The position numbers were made by a program, and so were the translations under genes. Below are positions 16,036-23,430 of a stretch of 23,852 nucleotides of DNA, in pieces. Within the stretch, counting starts at the first letter, position 1, and each line of letters opens with the position of its first letter. Source of the DNA: JAYOFM01 sp038117225. GTDB lineage: Bacteria; Pseudomonadota; Alphaproteobacteria; Rhodospirillales; Casp-alpha2. The notes under the pieces are model-generated. The model was not told the DNA's origin, ran no database searches, and saw only the letters and a list, made by a program, of their open reading frames with translations. Where the stretch lies: positions 1 to 23,852 of the forward strand of contig JAYOFM010000055.1 of assembly GCA_038117225.1 (NCBI GenBank), read 5' to 3'.

Positions 16036-16129
16036 GGCTTGCGACGGTTCCCGTCACGGCCCGATGCCGTGTCCGTGTCCCGTTCCTTCGTTGAAATCAG
16101 ATACCCAGTGTTCACGTACCCAGGCCAAC

Positions 16130-16158
16130 AGTATAGCACGTCCAGCGGCTAATGGCGA
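16130..16158 (-). promoter_or_regulatory. Possible promoter for the OmpA-domain gene
   Basis: On the minus strand TCGCCA (16153-16158) and TATACT (16130-16135) are separated by 17 nt. The -10 matches the sigma-70 consensus at five of six positions and the -35 at four. The predicted leader is about 90 nt. A TACCCAG direct repeat (16102-16108 and 16118-16124) lies just downstream and could be an operator. Confidence 0.42.
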
Positions 16159-16217
16159 AACTCGGGTAGTGTCCCGCATCCGGGGGAATCCCGCCGGCCA
16201 CGGAATCCAACTATGTC

Positions 16218-16245
16218 TTGACCGAGAATCCGGTTAAACTATGGG
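16218..16245 (+). promoter_or_regulatory. Possible promoter for the PhnD-like gene
   Basis: TTGACC (16218-16223), a 16-nt spacer and TATGGG (16240-16245) lie about 75 nt before the ATG at 16320. The -35 is good and the -10 is weak. It is divergent from the OmpA-domain promoter. Confidence 0.35.
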
Positions 16246-16319
16246 CAAGCTCGCCGTCTCGTCGGTTCGGTTGCTTGCCCCGGACGGCCGTCAACGCCAA
16301 CGTCCAGTGGGAGAAGACG

Positions 16320-17204
16320 ATGCAACAGCTCATTCGCCTACTTTGTCTGGCGGCCTTCCTCGGCGTCACATCGCTATGGCCAACCGGCCCCGGCCGCGCC
16401 GCCGAATTGACGGAACTCAAGATCGCCCTCAGGCCAACCAAGCTCGCGACCTTCAACAGTCTCAAGCACCTGCCGTTCCTGGAATACCTGGAAGAACACG
16501 TCGGCATGCCGGTCAAGCTGCGCGTCGGCAAGGATTATGAGACGGTGATCGGCGACTTGAACACGGGCGTCGTGCAGGTCGCATTTCTCGGCCCGTTTTC
16601 CTATGTGCTGGCCCGGGAAAAGACTGGCGGCGCCGTCGAACCGCTGGCCGCGGGCACGCGCAAGTCGGCGCGGCGCAACGCCTACAACAGCATCATCGTC
16701 GCCGGCGGCAGGACCAAGGTAATGGAGCCGTCGCAGTTCAACGCCGACCACCTGTTTACGGTGCCCGACCCGGCATCGACGTCGGGCTACCTGCTGCCAT
16801 TCCACCGCCTGGTCGAACTGGGGCTGGACCCGAAAACCACGTTCAAGAGCATCCATATCGCCGGCAGCCACATCGCCACCCTGTTGCGCGTGCAGAAGGG
16901 TGACGCCGATGGCGGTGCCTCCAACATGCAGACCTACAACGATCTGCTGAAGGCGGGCATGATCGACATCGACTCGGTGCGCATCATCTGGCGTTCGCCG
17001 GACCTTCCGGAAGGCCCGATCACCGTGCGCAAGGACTTGCCCGGGGATATCAAGTACCGCCTGCTCAAGGCCTTCATCGCCATGCCGCTCAACCTTGGCG
17101 TCTATGATTACGAGGGGGAACTGATCGGCTTCCACCCGGCGTTCGATCGCCAATACGAGGTGATCCGGCAAATTCAGCGCAAAATCGATAGAATCGCCGG
17201 CTGA
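16320..17204 (+). CDS. PhnD-like phosphate/phosphonate-type ABC substrate-binding protein
   Basis: The 294-residue product has a signal peptide (about 1-28, ending GRAA), so it is exported to the periplasm. The mature part is a PhnD-family binding protein. It shows VAFLGPFSYVLA (87-98), the signature DPASTSGYLLP (150-160) whose Ser-Thr-Ser-Gly loop binds the anion in relatives, GDADGGASN (194-202) and a C-terminal amphipathic helix. The ligand cannot be told from sequence; phosphonate, phosphite or another small anion are possible. No permease or ATPase gene is adjacent, so it is an orphan here. The ATG at 16320 has GGGAGAAG upstream; the frame is open to 16218 but that part is not signal-like. 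It ends 10 nt from the convergent DUF1704 gene. Confidence 0.85.
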   Translation: MQQLIRLLCLAAFLGVTSLWPTGPGRAAELTELKIALRPTKLATFNSLKHLPFLEYLEEHVGMPVKLRVGKDYETVIGDLNTGVVQVAFLGPFSYVLAREKTGGAVEPLAAGTRKSARRNAYNSIIVAGGRTKVMEPSQFNADHLFTVPDPASTSGYLLPFHRLVELGLDPKTTFKSIHIAGSHIATLLRVQKGDADGGASNMQTYNDLLKAGMIDIDSVRIIWRSPDLPEGPITVRKDLPGDIKYRLLKAFIAMPLNLGVYDYEGELIGFHPAFDRQYEVIRQIQRKIDRIAG

Positions 17205-17214
17205 CCGGCGCCGC

Positions 17215-18516
17215 CTACGGCGCGCGAGCGGGAACCTCGAGCTTCGGCACGTCGGCCAGCAGGTCGGCGTAGTGGCCGCGCACCCGTTCCAGATTGACCC
17301 GGTTCAGAAACGACGAATAGGCGAGGTAGGAAATCAGGAATCCAGCGTCGGCGGCCCACGGCGGCAGAAATTCGGGGAAGCCGCAGAGTCCGTTTTCCAC
17401 CAGCATGACCATCGCCGGCAGGTCCTCGATATCCAGCTTGCCGCAGAACAGCAGATGCAGGCAATCGAGGCGGCCGAACTGCACCGTGGCGCGCAGGAAG
17501 TTATGTACCCCCAGCAATCCCTCGAGATAGACCACGTCCTTGGTGAACGGCGCGCCGCCGCTCAGGAGGCCGCCGCGCACCACGCGCCGCGCGCTTTCGA
17601 ACGCCTGTTGCGACTCGTTGCCGTGATCGAGGAAGAAGCGATAGAGATCGAGGAAGTCGGCGCCCTCGGTGGCCATGTGAATGGCGATCACCCGGTTGGC
17701 GAGGCGACGCATGCGCGCCGGGTCCATGGCGCCGCTGATCATTTCGGCGAACACCGCGAGGCCTTCCTGGGTCCGCGTGGTGCCGGGGTGGCCGGCGGCG
17801 AGAAGAGGCAACCCCGATTGCTTGCGGCCGTTCAACGAGGAGCCGATGTGAATGAACGCCTCGTGCTGGACCAGCTGCTGCAAGTCGCGTTCGGAAAACT
17901 TGGCGCCGCCGCGCAGGCGGATGTATTGACTGCCGGCCAGCGCGTTGGCGGATAGCACGTCGATGATCTCGATGCGAGGCGCCTGCTCGCCGAAGAAACG
18001 GCGCAGAATCGGACTCATGCGTCGGCCGAGCTCATCGGCGCTCATCATTTTGTCGCCGTCGAATACATTCGCCGCCGCGTCGCCGGCGCCGGTGACGAAG
18101 GCGCTCAGGGTCTCGTCGAGCTGGCGCGCCAGCGCCAACGGCTGGGTGACGTCGTCCAGCATCGGCTCGGTCGGCGATTTATAAAGATCGACCGAATGGC
18201 GATGGAAATCCGCCGTGCCGACCGCGCCCACCAACCGCGCCCCGGTGGCGATGGCGCGCGCCGAGCGTTGCAGCCATCGATGCACCGGCGACGATCCATC
18301 GGCCAGCCGCAGCGCCGCCTCGACGCCCTCGATCACCGGCGCCGGGTCGATCGGGGTATATCTGACCCGTGGCAGTTCGCGCGCGCCGTTGGCGAAGAAG
18401 GCCGCCGACACCTCGGCCGGCCAGCTGACGCTGCGCAGCACGCGCACCGGCTTTTCGACCTCGCGCAGCAGGGCGCAGACCTCGGTGATGCGTTGGCGAT
18501 GTTTGTCACTCAGCAT
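17215..18516 (-). CDS. DUF1704 / MATCAP-like putative metallopeptidase (QEGLA motif)
   Basis: The 433-residue protein matches the bacterial 'flavohemoglobin expression-modulating QEGLA motif' family (TIGR02421, DUF1704). A helical N-terminal region precedes the core. The core holds HEAFIH, an HExxxH zinc motif (His218, Glu219, His223), followed 27 residues later by TRTQEGLA with Glu251 as the likely third ligand. This arrangement is shared with the eukaryotic MATCAP tubulin tyrosine carboxypeptidases, which belong to the same domain family. A proteolytic role in bacteria is inference. No signal peptide is seen, so it is probably cytosolic. A short gap of about 24 nt separates it from the upstream dioxygenase, so the two may share a transcript. 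Confidence 0.85.
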   Translation of the reverse strand: MLSDKHRQRITEVCALLREVEKPVRVLRSVSWPAEVSAAFFANGARELPRVRYTPIDPAPVIEGVEAALRLADGSSPVHRWLQRSARAIATGARLVGAVGTADFHRHSVDLYKSPTEPMLDDVTQPLALARQLDETLSAFVTGAGDAAANVFDGDKMMSADELGRRMSPILRRFFGEQAPRIEIIDVLSANALAGSQYIRLRGGAKFSERDLQQLVQHEAFIHIGSSLNGRKQSGLPLLAAGHPGTTRTQEGLAVFAEMISGAMDPARMRRLANRVIAIHMATEGADFLDLYRFFLDHGNESQQAFESARRVVRGGLLSGGAPFTKDVVYLEGLLGVHNFLRATVQFGRLDCLHLLFCGKLDIEDLPAMVMLVENGLCGFPEFLPPWAADAGFLISYLAYSSFLNRVNLERVRGHYADLLADVPKLEVPARAP

Positions 18517-18540
18517 GAACCCCGTCCCCCGTCCACGCCG

Positions 18541-19380
18541 TCAGGCGGGAACTTCCCCTTGCAGGATTACCCGGTGCATGACGCGGCCCTCCCGGTGATC
18601 GTAATCCCGATAGGCGATGTGCAGCAGGGCTCGGTTGTCCCAGATCACCAGATCGCCCGGTGTCCAGCGATGCCGATAACTCACCTCGTGCGTGATGACG
18701 CGTTCCAGTAGATCATCGAGAAAGCGCCGGCTTTCCTCGGGCGTCATGCCGTCGATGCGCTCGGTCTTGCCGGGATGCACATAGATTGCCTTCTTGCCGG
18801 TCACCGGATGGGTGCGGATCAGCGGATGGCGTTGCGGCGCCGCGCTCAGCGCCCGGCGCACGGCGTCGTCCACATAGGTGGTATGCTGCTCGATAACGTT
18901 GACGGTGGTCATCGCCGACAGTTTATCGCGTTCGTCGGCGGGCAACCCGGCGTACGCCGCCTGCATGTTGGCAAAGCCGGTATCGCCGCCACCGGAGGCG
19001 GGCAGCGCCACCGCGTAAAGCGCCGTCATCTTCGGCGGCCGTTCATGGTTGGTGTGATCCGTATGCCAGTCACGCGAGCCGATGGGAATGGCCGCGCCAT
19101 CCGGGCCGGTGTCCGAGCGCCGACTGTCCAGCACCGCGATTTCCGGGTGTTCCGCCATCAATAGATGGGACAGATGCTGCGCCATCAAATCGCCGAACAG
19201 CCGCATGGCATCCAGATACTGGGACGGCGTCAGCGACTGATCCCGCACCACCATCACCAGGTGTTCATGCAGGGCGTCGGTCATCGCCGCCACGTCCGCC
19301 GGCGTTACCGGCCGCGCCAGGTCGACGCCGGTCGCCTCGACACCCAGCGACGCGGACAACGGTGTCAACGACAGCGCCAT
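18541..19380 (-). CDS. TauD/TfdA-family Fe(II)/2-oxoglutarate dioxygenase
   Basis: The 279-residue protein has the facial triad of the TauD family: His106 and Asp108 in DWHTDHT, and His254 in NRALLHIAYRDY. Arg270 in RVMHRV probably binds 2-oxoglutarate. The length is typical. Members oxidise taurine, 2,4-D, alkyl sulfates and other small acids; the substrate here is unknown, and no sulfonate transporter is adjacent, so I do not call it tauD. The ATG at 19380 lacks a clear ribosome site. It lies 24 nt after the diguanylate-cyclase stop and may be co-transcribed with it and with the DUF1704 gene. Confidence 0.88.
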   Translation of the reverse strand: MALSLTPLSASLGVEATGVDLARPVTPADVAAMTDALHEHLVMVVRDQSLTPSQYLDAMRLFGDLMAQHLSHLLMAEHPEIAVLDSRRSDTGPDGAAIPIGSRDWHTDHTNHERPPKMTALYAVALPASGGGDTGFANMQAAYAGLPADERDKLSAMTTVNVIEQHTTYVDDAVRRALSAAPQRHPLIRTHPVTGKKAIYVHPGKTERIDGMTPEESRRFLDDLLERVITHEVSYRHRWTPGDLVIWDNRALLHIAYRDYDHREGRVMHRVILQGEVPA

Positions 19381-19404
19381 CAGCGGCGGCCCGCGTGATA
19401 AACT

Positions 19405-21303
19405 CTATGCCGAAATCTTGGAGCGTTCGCCATCGCGGGATTCCGCCGTGATCCTGTTGCGGCCACCGTTCTTGGATTGATACAGCAATCTGTCGGCGTC
19501 GCGCATGATCGCCTCGGCCGTGAGGTCCTGGCGTCCGACCACGGTCAGACAACCGAGACTCATGGTGACGATATCGGCGACGGACGAAAATTCGTGCGGA
19601 ATGCGCGCGCCGCGCACCACCTCAAGCAATTGTTCGGCGACGTTGCGCGCCCCGTCGCCATCGGTTTCCGGCATGATACAGACGAATTCCTCGCCGCCGT
19701 AGCGCGCAACCAGATCGCCCGGACGTTCCAGGCTTTCCGATAACGCCTTGGCCAGAATCTTCAGGCACTCATCCCCCGCCGTGTGGCCGTAATTGTCGTT
19801 GAAGGGCTTGAAGAAATCGATGTCCATCATGATGATGGACAGGGGCGTTTCGTTACGCTGGGCGCGCTTCCATTCGGTGTCGAGAACATCGTCGAACTTG
19901 CGTCGGTTGGCGATCCCGGTAAGCGCGTCGGTGAAACTCAGCAGCGCCAGCTCCTGGCGGCTTTTCTCCAGCGCCGCCTCGGCTTTCTTGCGGGCCGTGA
20001 TTTCGGTGCCGATGGCGCCGACCGCGGTGATGCCGTTCTGGTCATAGATCGGGAATTTGGTGGTCAGGTAGGTATGGATACCGTCGTCAAGGGTGAACGC
20101 CTCCTCGGCGACCATCGGCTCGCCTGAATCGATGACCGCCTGATCATGCGCGGTGAACCGGTCGGCCGTATCCTTCGGAAAAAGATCATGGGCGGTCTTG
20201 CCGCGCCCCTCGGCATCGCTGACCCCGAACAGCCGCTCGGCTTCACGATTGATCAGGACGTAACGCCCGTCCGTGTCCTTGATGTGAATCTTGGTCGGTG
20301 AATGGTCTACGATGGCCTTGAACAGGGCCTGGCTTTTCCGCAGCTCACTTGTCCGTTGCGCGACGCGCAACTCCAATTCACTGTTGAGCCGCTCGATTTC
20401 CTGTTCGGCCCGTTTGCGTTCGGTTATGTCATAGTGCCAGACGAGCAGTGCCTGCTGGCTCTCGAATTCGATCTCGCGCCGGTTCATCAGACACCACCAT
20501 CGCGATCCATCGCGCCGCAGCCGTTCCACTTCGACCTCGGTGATGAACGCGTCGCCCCGCCGCGACCGCAACCAGTCGAAATCGGCCGGGTTGACATAAG
20601 TCGCCTCGAAGCCGACCGCCGACAACTGGTCGATCGTTTCGGCGCCGAACATCCGAACGAAGGCTTGGTTGGTGAACAGCCGCTCATTGGTTTCCAGCGC
20701 GATGATGGAAATACCCGACGGGTTGACGTCGAAAATCGTCCGCAGGCGCTGTTCGCTGCGCCGCAGGGCCTCGCTTTCACTCAGCATCTTCTCCGTTTGG
20801 CGGCGTTCGATGGCCAGACTGGCGAGATGCGCCTGCGCCTGGATCAACTGGATCTCGTCTTCCGTCGGCCGCCGCGCCTCGTCGAAGTACATGGCGAAGG
20901 TGCCGAGTACGTCCTTGGTGCTGGAATAGATCGGCTGCGACCAGCAGGCGCGGATTCCGGCCCGCCGCGCCAGATCGCGGAAGGCCTCCCAATTGGGATG
21001 GGTCAGGACATACTCGACGATCACCCGCTCGCCGGTATACGCCGCCGCGCCGCAACACCCCGCGGTCGGTCCGACCGCCAGGCCGTCGACGGCGCTGGTG
21101 AAATAATCCGGCAGGCTCGGCGCCGCGGCGTGGCGGACACATTGCGCGGCCTGGTCGTAGTAGAGGATGCTGCAGCGCATGCCCGGGTCGATATCCTCGG
21201 TATCGCGACAGAGCGCGTCCAAGGTCTCGGCCACATCGCCGCCGCCGACGATACGCTCAAGCGCCCCCGCCCGTGCCTTCAGAAATGTCCCGAGGTCGTC
21301 CAA
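19405..21303 (-). CDS. GAF-PAS-PAS-GGDEF diguanylate cyclase
   Basis: A 632-residue sensor enzyme making cyclic di-GMP. In order it has a GAF domain (about 15-166, with GPTAGCCGAA and the VEYVLTHPNW strand), PAS 1 (about 185-295), a linking coiled coil, PAS 2 (about 325-437) and a GGDEF domain (about 452-615). The active site is intact GGEEF (536-540), and RPGD (527-530) sits exactly five residues before it as a product-inhibition I-site. No membrane segment is present, so it is cytosolic. The frame is open to an ATG at 21465, but codons 21304-21465 are rich in A/T third positions unlike the gene. I therefore choose TTG 21303, preceded by GGTGGG. Confidence 0.88.
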   Translation of the reverse strand: MDDLGTFLKARAGALERIVGGGDVAETLDALCRDTEDIDPGMRCSILYYDQAAQCVRHAAAPSLPDYFTSAVDGLAVGPTAGCCGAAAYTGERVIVEYVLTHPNWEAFRDLARRAGIRACWSQPIYSSTKDVLGTFAMYFDEARRPTEDEIQLIQAQAHLASLAIERRQTEKMLSESEALRRSEQRLRTIFDVNPSGISIIALETNERLFTNQAFVRMFGAETIDQLSAVGFEATYVNPADFDWLRSRRGDAFITEVEVERLRRDGSRWWCLMNRREIEFESQQALLVWHYDITERKRAEQEIERLNSELELRVAQRTSELRKSQALFKAIVDHSPTKIHIKDTDGRYVLINREAERLFGVSDAEGRGKTAHDLFPKDTADRFTAHDQAVIDSGEPMVAEEAFTLDDGIHTYLTTKFPIYDQNGITAVGAIGTEITARKKAEAALEKSRQELALLSFTDALTGIANRRKFDDVLDTEWKRAQRNETPLSIIMMDIDFFKPFNDNYGHTAGDECLKILAKALSESLERPGDLVARYGGEEFVCIMPETDGDGARNVAEQLLEVVRGARIPHEFSSVADIVTMSLGCLTVVGRQDLTAEAIMRDADRLLYQSKNGGRNRITAESRDGERSKISA

Positions 21304-21348
21304 CCCACCATTGCCCGCCGTTGTTATTCTGATTGATGTCGATGCTAG

Positions 21349-21354
21349 TTTATA
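21349..21354 (-). promoter_or_regulatory. Possible -10 element for the diguanylate cyclase gene
   Basis: TATAAA on the minus strand lies about 46 nt before the proposed TTG start, in an AT-rich patch (TTTATAAA). No good -35 is found at normal spacing, so an activator or another sigma factor would be needed. Confidence 0.27.
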
Positions 21355-21928
21355 AACCGCGAATGTGAAAGTAACCGCCGGTGACGGTGTGTTACAGGGG
21401 GGTGGGTTCCAGCGCGGCGGTACCAAGACCAACAATCGGGTGCAGCCGTTCGATAGGGAGGCCATGGGTAAGGACCTGCATTGACCTGCGTCGCATGGAG
21501 CAGGTTCTTAAATCAATGGCTGCCGAGTGCAGTCTTGGCGACGTACCAAATTGTCCAGTTATCGATACGTTATCGCGGTCTCCTAGTTTCTAATCGACGG
21601 AGTAGGCTTGTCAGCATCTGCTTCTAGCTCATTTCCCCGTTCGAGGCAGACCGTAATTGCGGTTGCCACCAGCGAATCATCAGAAATTCGAGAGTTTTAC
21701 GTCGGCCCAACCAGGCGGTGTTTATTCGGACTGGTCCTCATTCTTTGACGGCGGATGCATTTCTCCGATCGTCTCTTTTTCCGTTGAAATCCGTAGCCGG
21801 CTAGATTATCTTCTCGATACCCCCTATTTGTTCTTATCCTCGGGGTGCCTTGGGGATTTGCTGTTCGCATTGTGAATAAGGGTCTGGAAGCGCCGCCAGT
21901 GGCGGTGTTGATCCAGGGATTCGGCAAA

Positions 21929-22066
21929 AAAAACGCGGCTTCATGCTGCTTCTAGCGGCCAAATGACCACAAATGTCCACATTTTCGGTTTAAAATCGCT
22001 GTTTATGTGGGGATTCAACGGGTTAGTCTGTTTTGACCCGGGGGTAACTGGTCAAAAACGCGGCTT
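21929..22066. repeat. 13-bp direct repeat flanking 112 nt
   Basis: AAAAACGCGGCTT occurs at 21929-21941 and again at 22054-22066. Between the copies lie the tandem AAATGACCAC/AAATGTCCAC (21961-21980), an inverted CCACAT/ATGTGG pair (21977-21982 and 22005-22010), and TTTTGACC/GGTCAAAA (22031-22038 and 22050-22057), the last overlapping the second copy. The arrangement could be the footprint of a small insertion, but this is not proven. Confidence 0.5.
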
Positions 22067-22163
22067 AAGTGCTCGGAAAGTGGGTCGAAGCGAGGTGTAC
22101 GTGTAACTTTTCGAGCTCGCTCCGACTCGCCCTGGCGGGTGCGCTCGGGGAACGACGGAAGGA

Positions 22164-22934
22164 TTAGAACGCGTCCTTCCGGCGCCGGGTCTCCGCGAAC
22201 ACGTCGACCAAGTCGGCGCCGAGCAGGCCGACGGTGCGTTGCAGGTTTTCGCTGGCCGGGCGCAGGAACGGGTTGGTTTTCATCTCCTGGGCCAGCGTCG
22301 AGGGCACGGTGGGGATGCCGCGGCGGCGTTTGTCGTCGACCTCGGCCATCAGCGCGATGAGGTCGGCGTTGTCGGGCTCGACGGTGAGCGCGAAGCGGCC
22401 GTTGGTCTGGGTATATTCGTGGGCGCAGTAGACCCTGGTCTCGCCGGGCAGCGCCGTCAGCTTGGCCAGCGAGTCGACCATCTGCGCCGGCGTGCCCTCG
22501 AACAGGCGACCGCAGCCCATGACGAACAGGGTGTCGCCGCAGAACAGGGCGTCGGAATCGGCGAACCAATAGGCGATGTGGCCGCGGGTGTGGCCGGGCA
22601 CGTCGAACACACGGGCCTCGGCCTCGCCGAGCATGAAGGTGTCACCGTCGCCGACCTGGATATCGATGCCGGGGATGCGCTCGGCATCGGCGCGCGGGCC
22701 GACGATGGTGCAGCCGGTTTTCGCCTTGATCTCCATATTGCCGCCGGTGTGGTCGGCGTGATGGTGGGTGTTGATGATGTGGCTGAGCGTCCAGCCCTTG
22801 GCATCGAGCGCCTCGAACACCTCGGCCGAGACGGCGGGATCGACGACGCCTGTCCGGCCCGTCGCCGGATCATGGGCGAGGTAGACGTAGTTATCCGACA
22901 GGACCGGAATCTGATGGATGTCGAGACGGCTCAT
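22164..22934 (-). CDS. gloB: Hydroxyacylglutathione hydrolase (glyoxalase II)
   Basis: Hydrolyses S-lactoylglutathione to lactate and glutathione, completing methylglyoxal detoxification. The 256-residue metallo-beta-lactamase-fold protein has the binuclear site THHHADH (His57, His59, Asp61, His62), His115 in PGHTRGH, Asp134 in FCGDTLF and His172 in CAHEYT. It also has the glutathione-binding C-terminal region ending RRRKDAF, which separates glyoxalase II from other members of the fold. AAGGA lies upstream of the ATG at 22934. It follows trxA by 41 nt on the same strand and may be co-transcribed, giving a small thiol/stress-metabolism unit. Confidence 0.96.
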   Translation of the reverse strand: MSRLDIHQIPVLSDNYVYLAHDPATGRTGVVDPAVSAEVFEALDAKGWTLSHIINTHHHADHTGGNMEIKAKTGCTIVGPRADAERIPGIDIQVGDGDTFMLGEAEARVFDVPGHTRGHIAYWFADSDALFCGDTLFVMGCGRLFEGTPAQMVDSLAKLTALPGETRVYCAHEYTQTNGRFALTVEPDNADLIALMAEVDDKRRRGIPTVPSTLAQEMKTNPFLRPASENLQRTVGLLGADLVDVFAETRRRKDAF

Positions 22935-22975
22935 GCCTAATCCTTACTGCCATACCTTCCGAGGGCTGGCGGGGC

Positions 22976-23293
22976 TCAGAGGTTTTCCTCGACCCACTGC
23001 ACCAGTTGGCTTTTCGGGATGGCGCCGATCTTGGTCGCCGCGACCTCGCCGTTCTTGAACAGCATCAGCGTCGGAATGCCGCGCACGCCGTACTTGCCCG
23101 GGGTCTCCGGATTGTCGTCGATGTTGATCTTGGCGATGGTCACCCGGTCGGCCATTTCGGTGGCGATTTCCTCCAGCGCCGGCGCGATCTGCTTGCAGGG
23201 GCCGCACCATTCGGCCCAGAAATCGACCACCACCGGGCCGGCGGCCTTCAGAACGTCGGCATCGAAGGACGAGTCCGTGACTTGTTTCGGCAT
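22976..23293 (-). CDS. trxA: Thioredoxin 1
   Basis: General disulfide reductase of the cytosol, reduced by thioredoxin reductase. The 105-residue product has WCGPC with Cys30 and Cys33, the preceding VVVDFWAEW strand, the buried Asp24 and the cis-proline loop GIPT (Pro74). The start is ATG 23293: AGAGGA lies about 9 nt upstream, and family members begin at this MPKQVTD-like segment. An upstream in-frame TTG would add six residues but would swallow the ribosome site. A good promoter lies about 110-140 nt upstream, over the addA stop. Confidence 0.97.
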   Translation of the reverse strand: MPKQVTDSSFDADVLKAAGPVVVDFWAEWCGPCKQIAPALEEIATEMADRVTIAKINIDDNPETPGKYGVRGIPTLMLFKNGEVAATKIGAIPKSQLVQWVEENL

Positions 23294-23401
23294 TTCAATA
23301 ATTCCTCTCAAGCAATTGTTTTTATGGGGAAAATCGCCGGTTTCGATCCACTCATGGCTCAGCGTCGGGCCGGCCGTCGCGCGGCGTTTCTGTTAACCCT
23401 G

Positions 23402-23430
23402 AATCTAGGTAGCCGACCCGACCCCGTCAA
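23402..23430 (-). promoter_or_regulatory. Sigma-70-type promoter for trxA, overlapping the addA stop codon
   Basis: On the minus strand TTGACG (23425-23430) is followed after exactly 17 nt by TAGATT (23402-23407). Five of six and four of six bases match consensus. The -35 contains the addA stop codon. It gives a trxA leader of about 100 nt and would let trxA be expressed independently of addA. Confidence 0.55.

Larger units (their letters stand above)
21304..22163. other. AT-richer 860-nt stretch with no recognisable gene
   Basis: The stretch is visibly richer in A and T than the surrounding genes. Short open frames exist on both strands (for example 21381-21593 and 21657-21875), but none has family motifs, GC-rich third positions or a ribosome site. 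It holds the 5' region of the diguanylate cyclase gene, a tandem 10-nt repeat (21961-21980), a 13-bp direct repeat (21929-21941 and 22054-22066) and several inverted repeats. A decayed mobile element or rearrangement scar is possible, but no transposase could be identified. Confidence 0.55.

Noticed and set aside
21381..21593. Possible transposase N-terminus reading MGKDL then DLRR
   Set aside because: The two pieces are in different frames, no further transposase motif follows, and the resemblance is too short.
21657..21875. 72-residue open frame in the AT-richer island
   Set aside because: No ribosome site, no family resemblance and codon use unlike the neighbouring genes.
21971..21982. 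DnaA-box-like ATGTCCACA, suggesting a replication origin
   Set aside because: Only one imperfect match (7 of 9), with no cluster of boxes and no origin-linked genes.
22111..22152. GC-rich hairpin after gloB as a terminator
   Set aside because: Stem pairing is irregular and neither strand has a following T-run.
22015..22163. C-terminal continuation of the minus-strand frame past gloB
   Set aside because: It is in a different frame from gloB, which ends normally with its conserved C-terminus at 22164.
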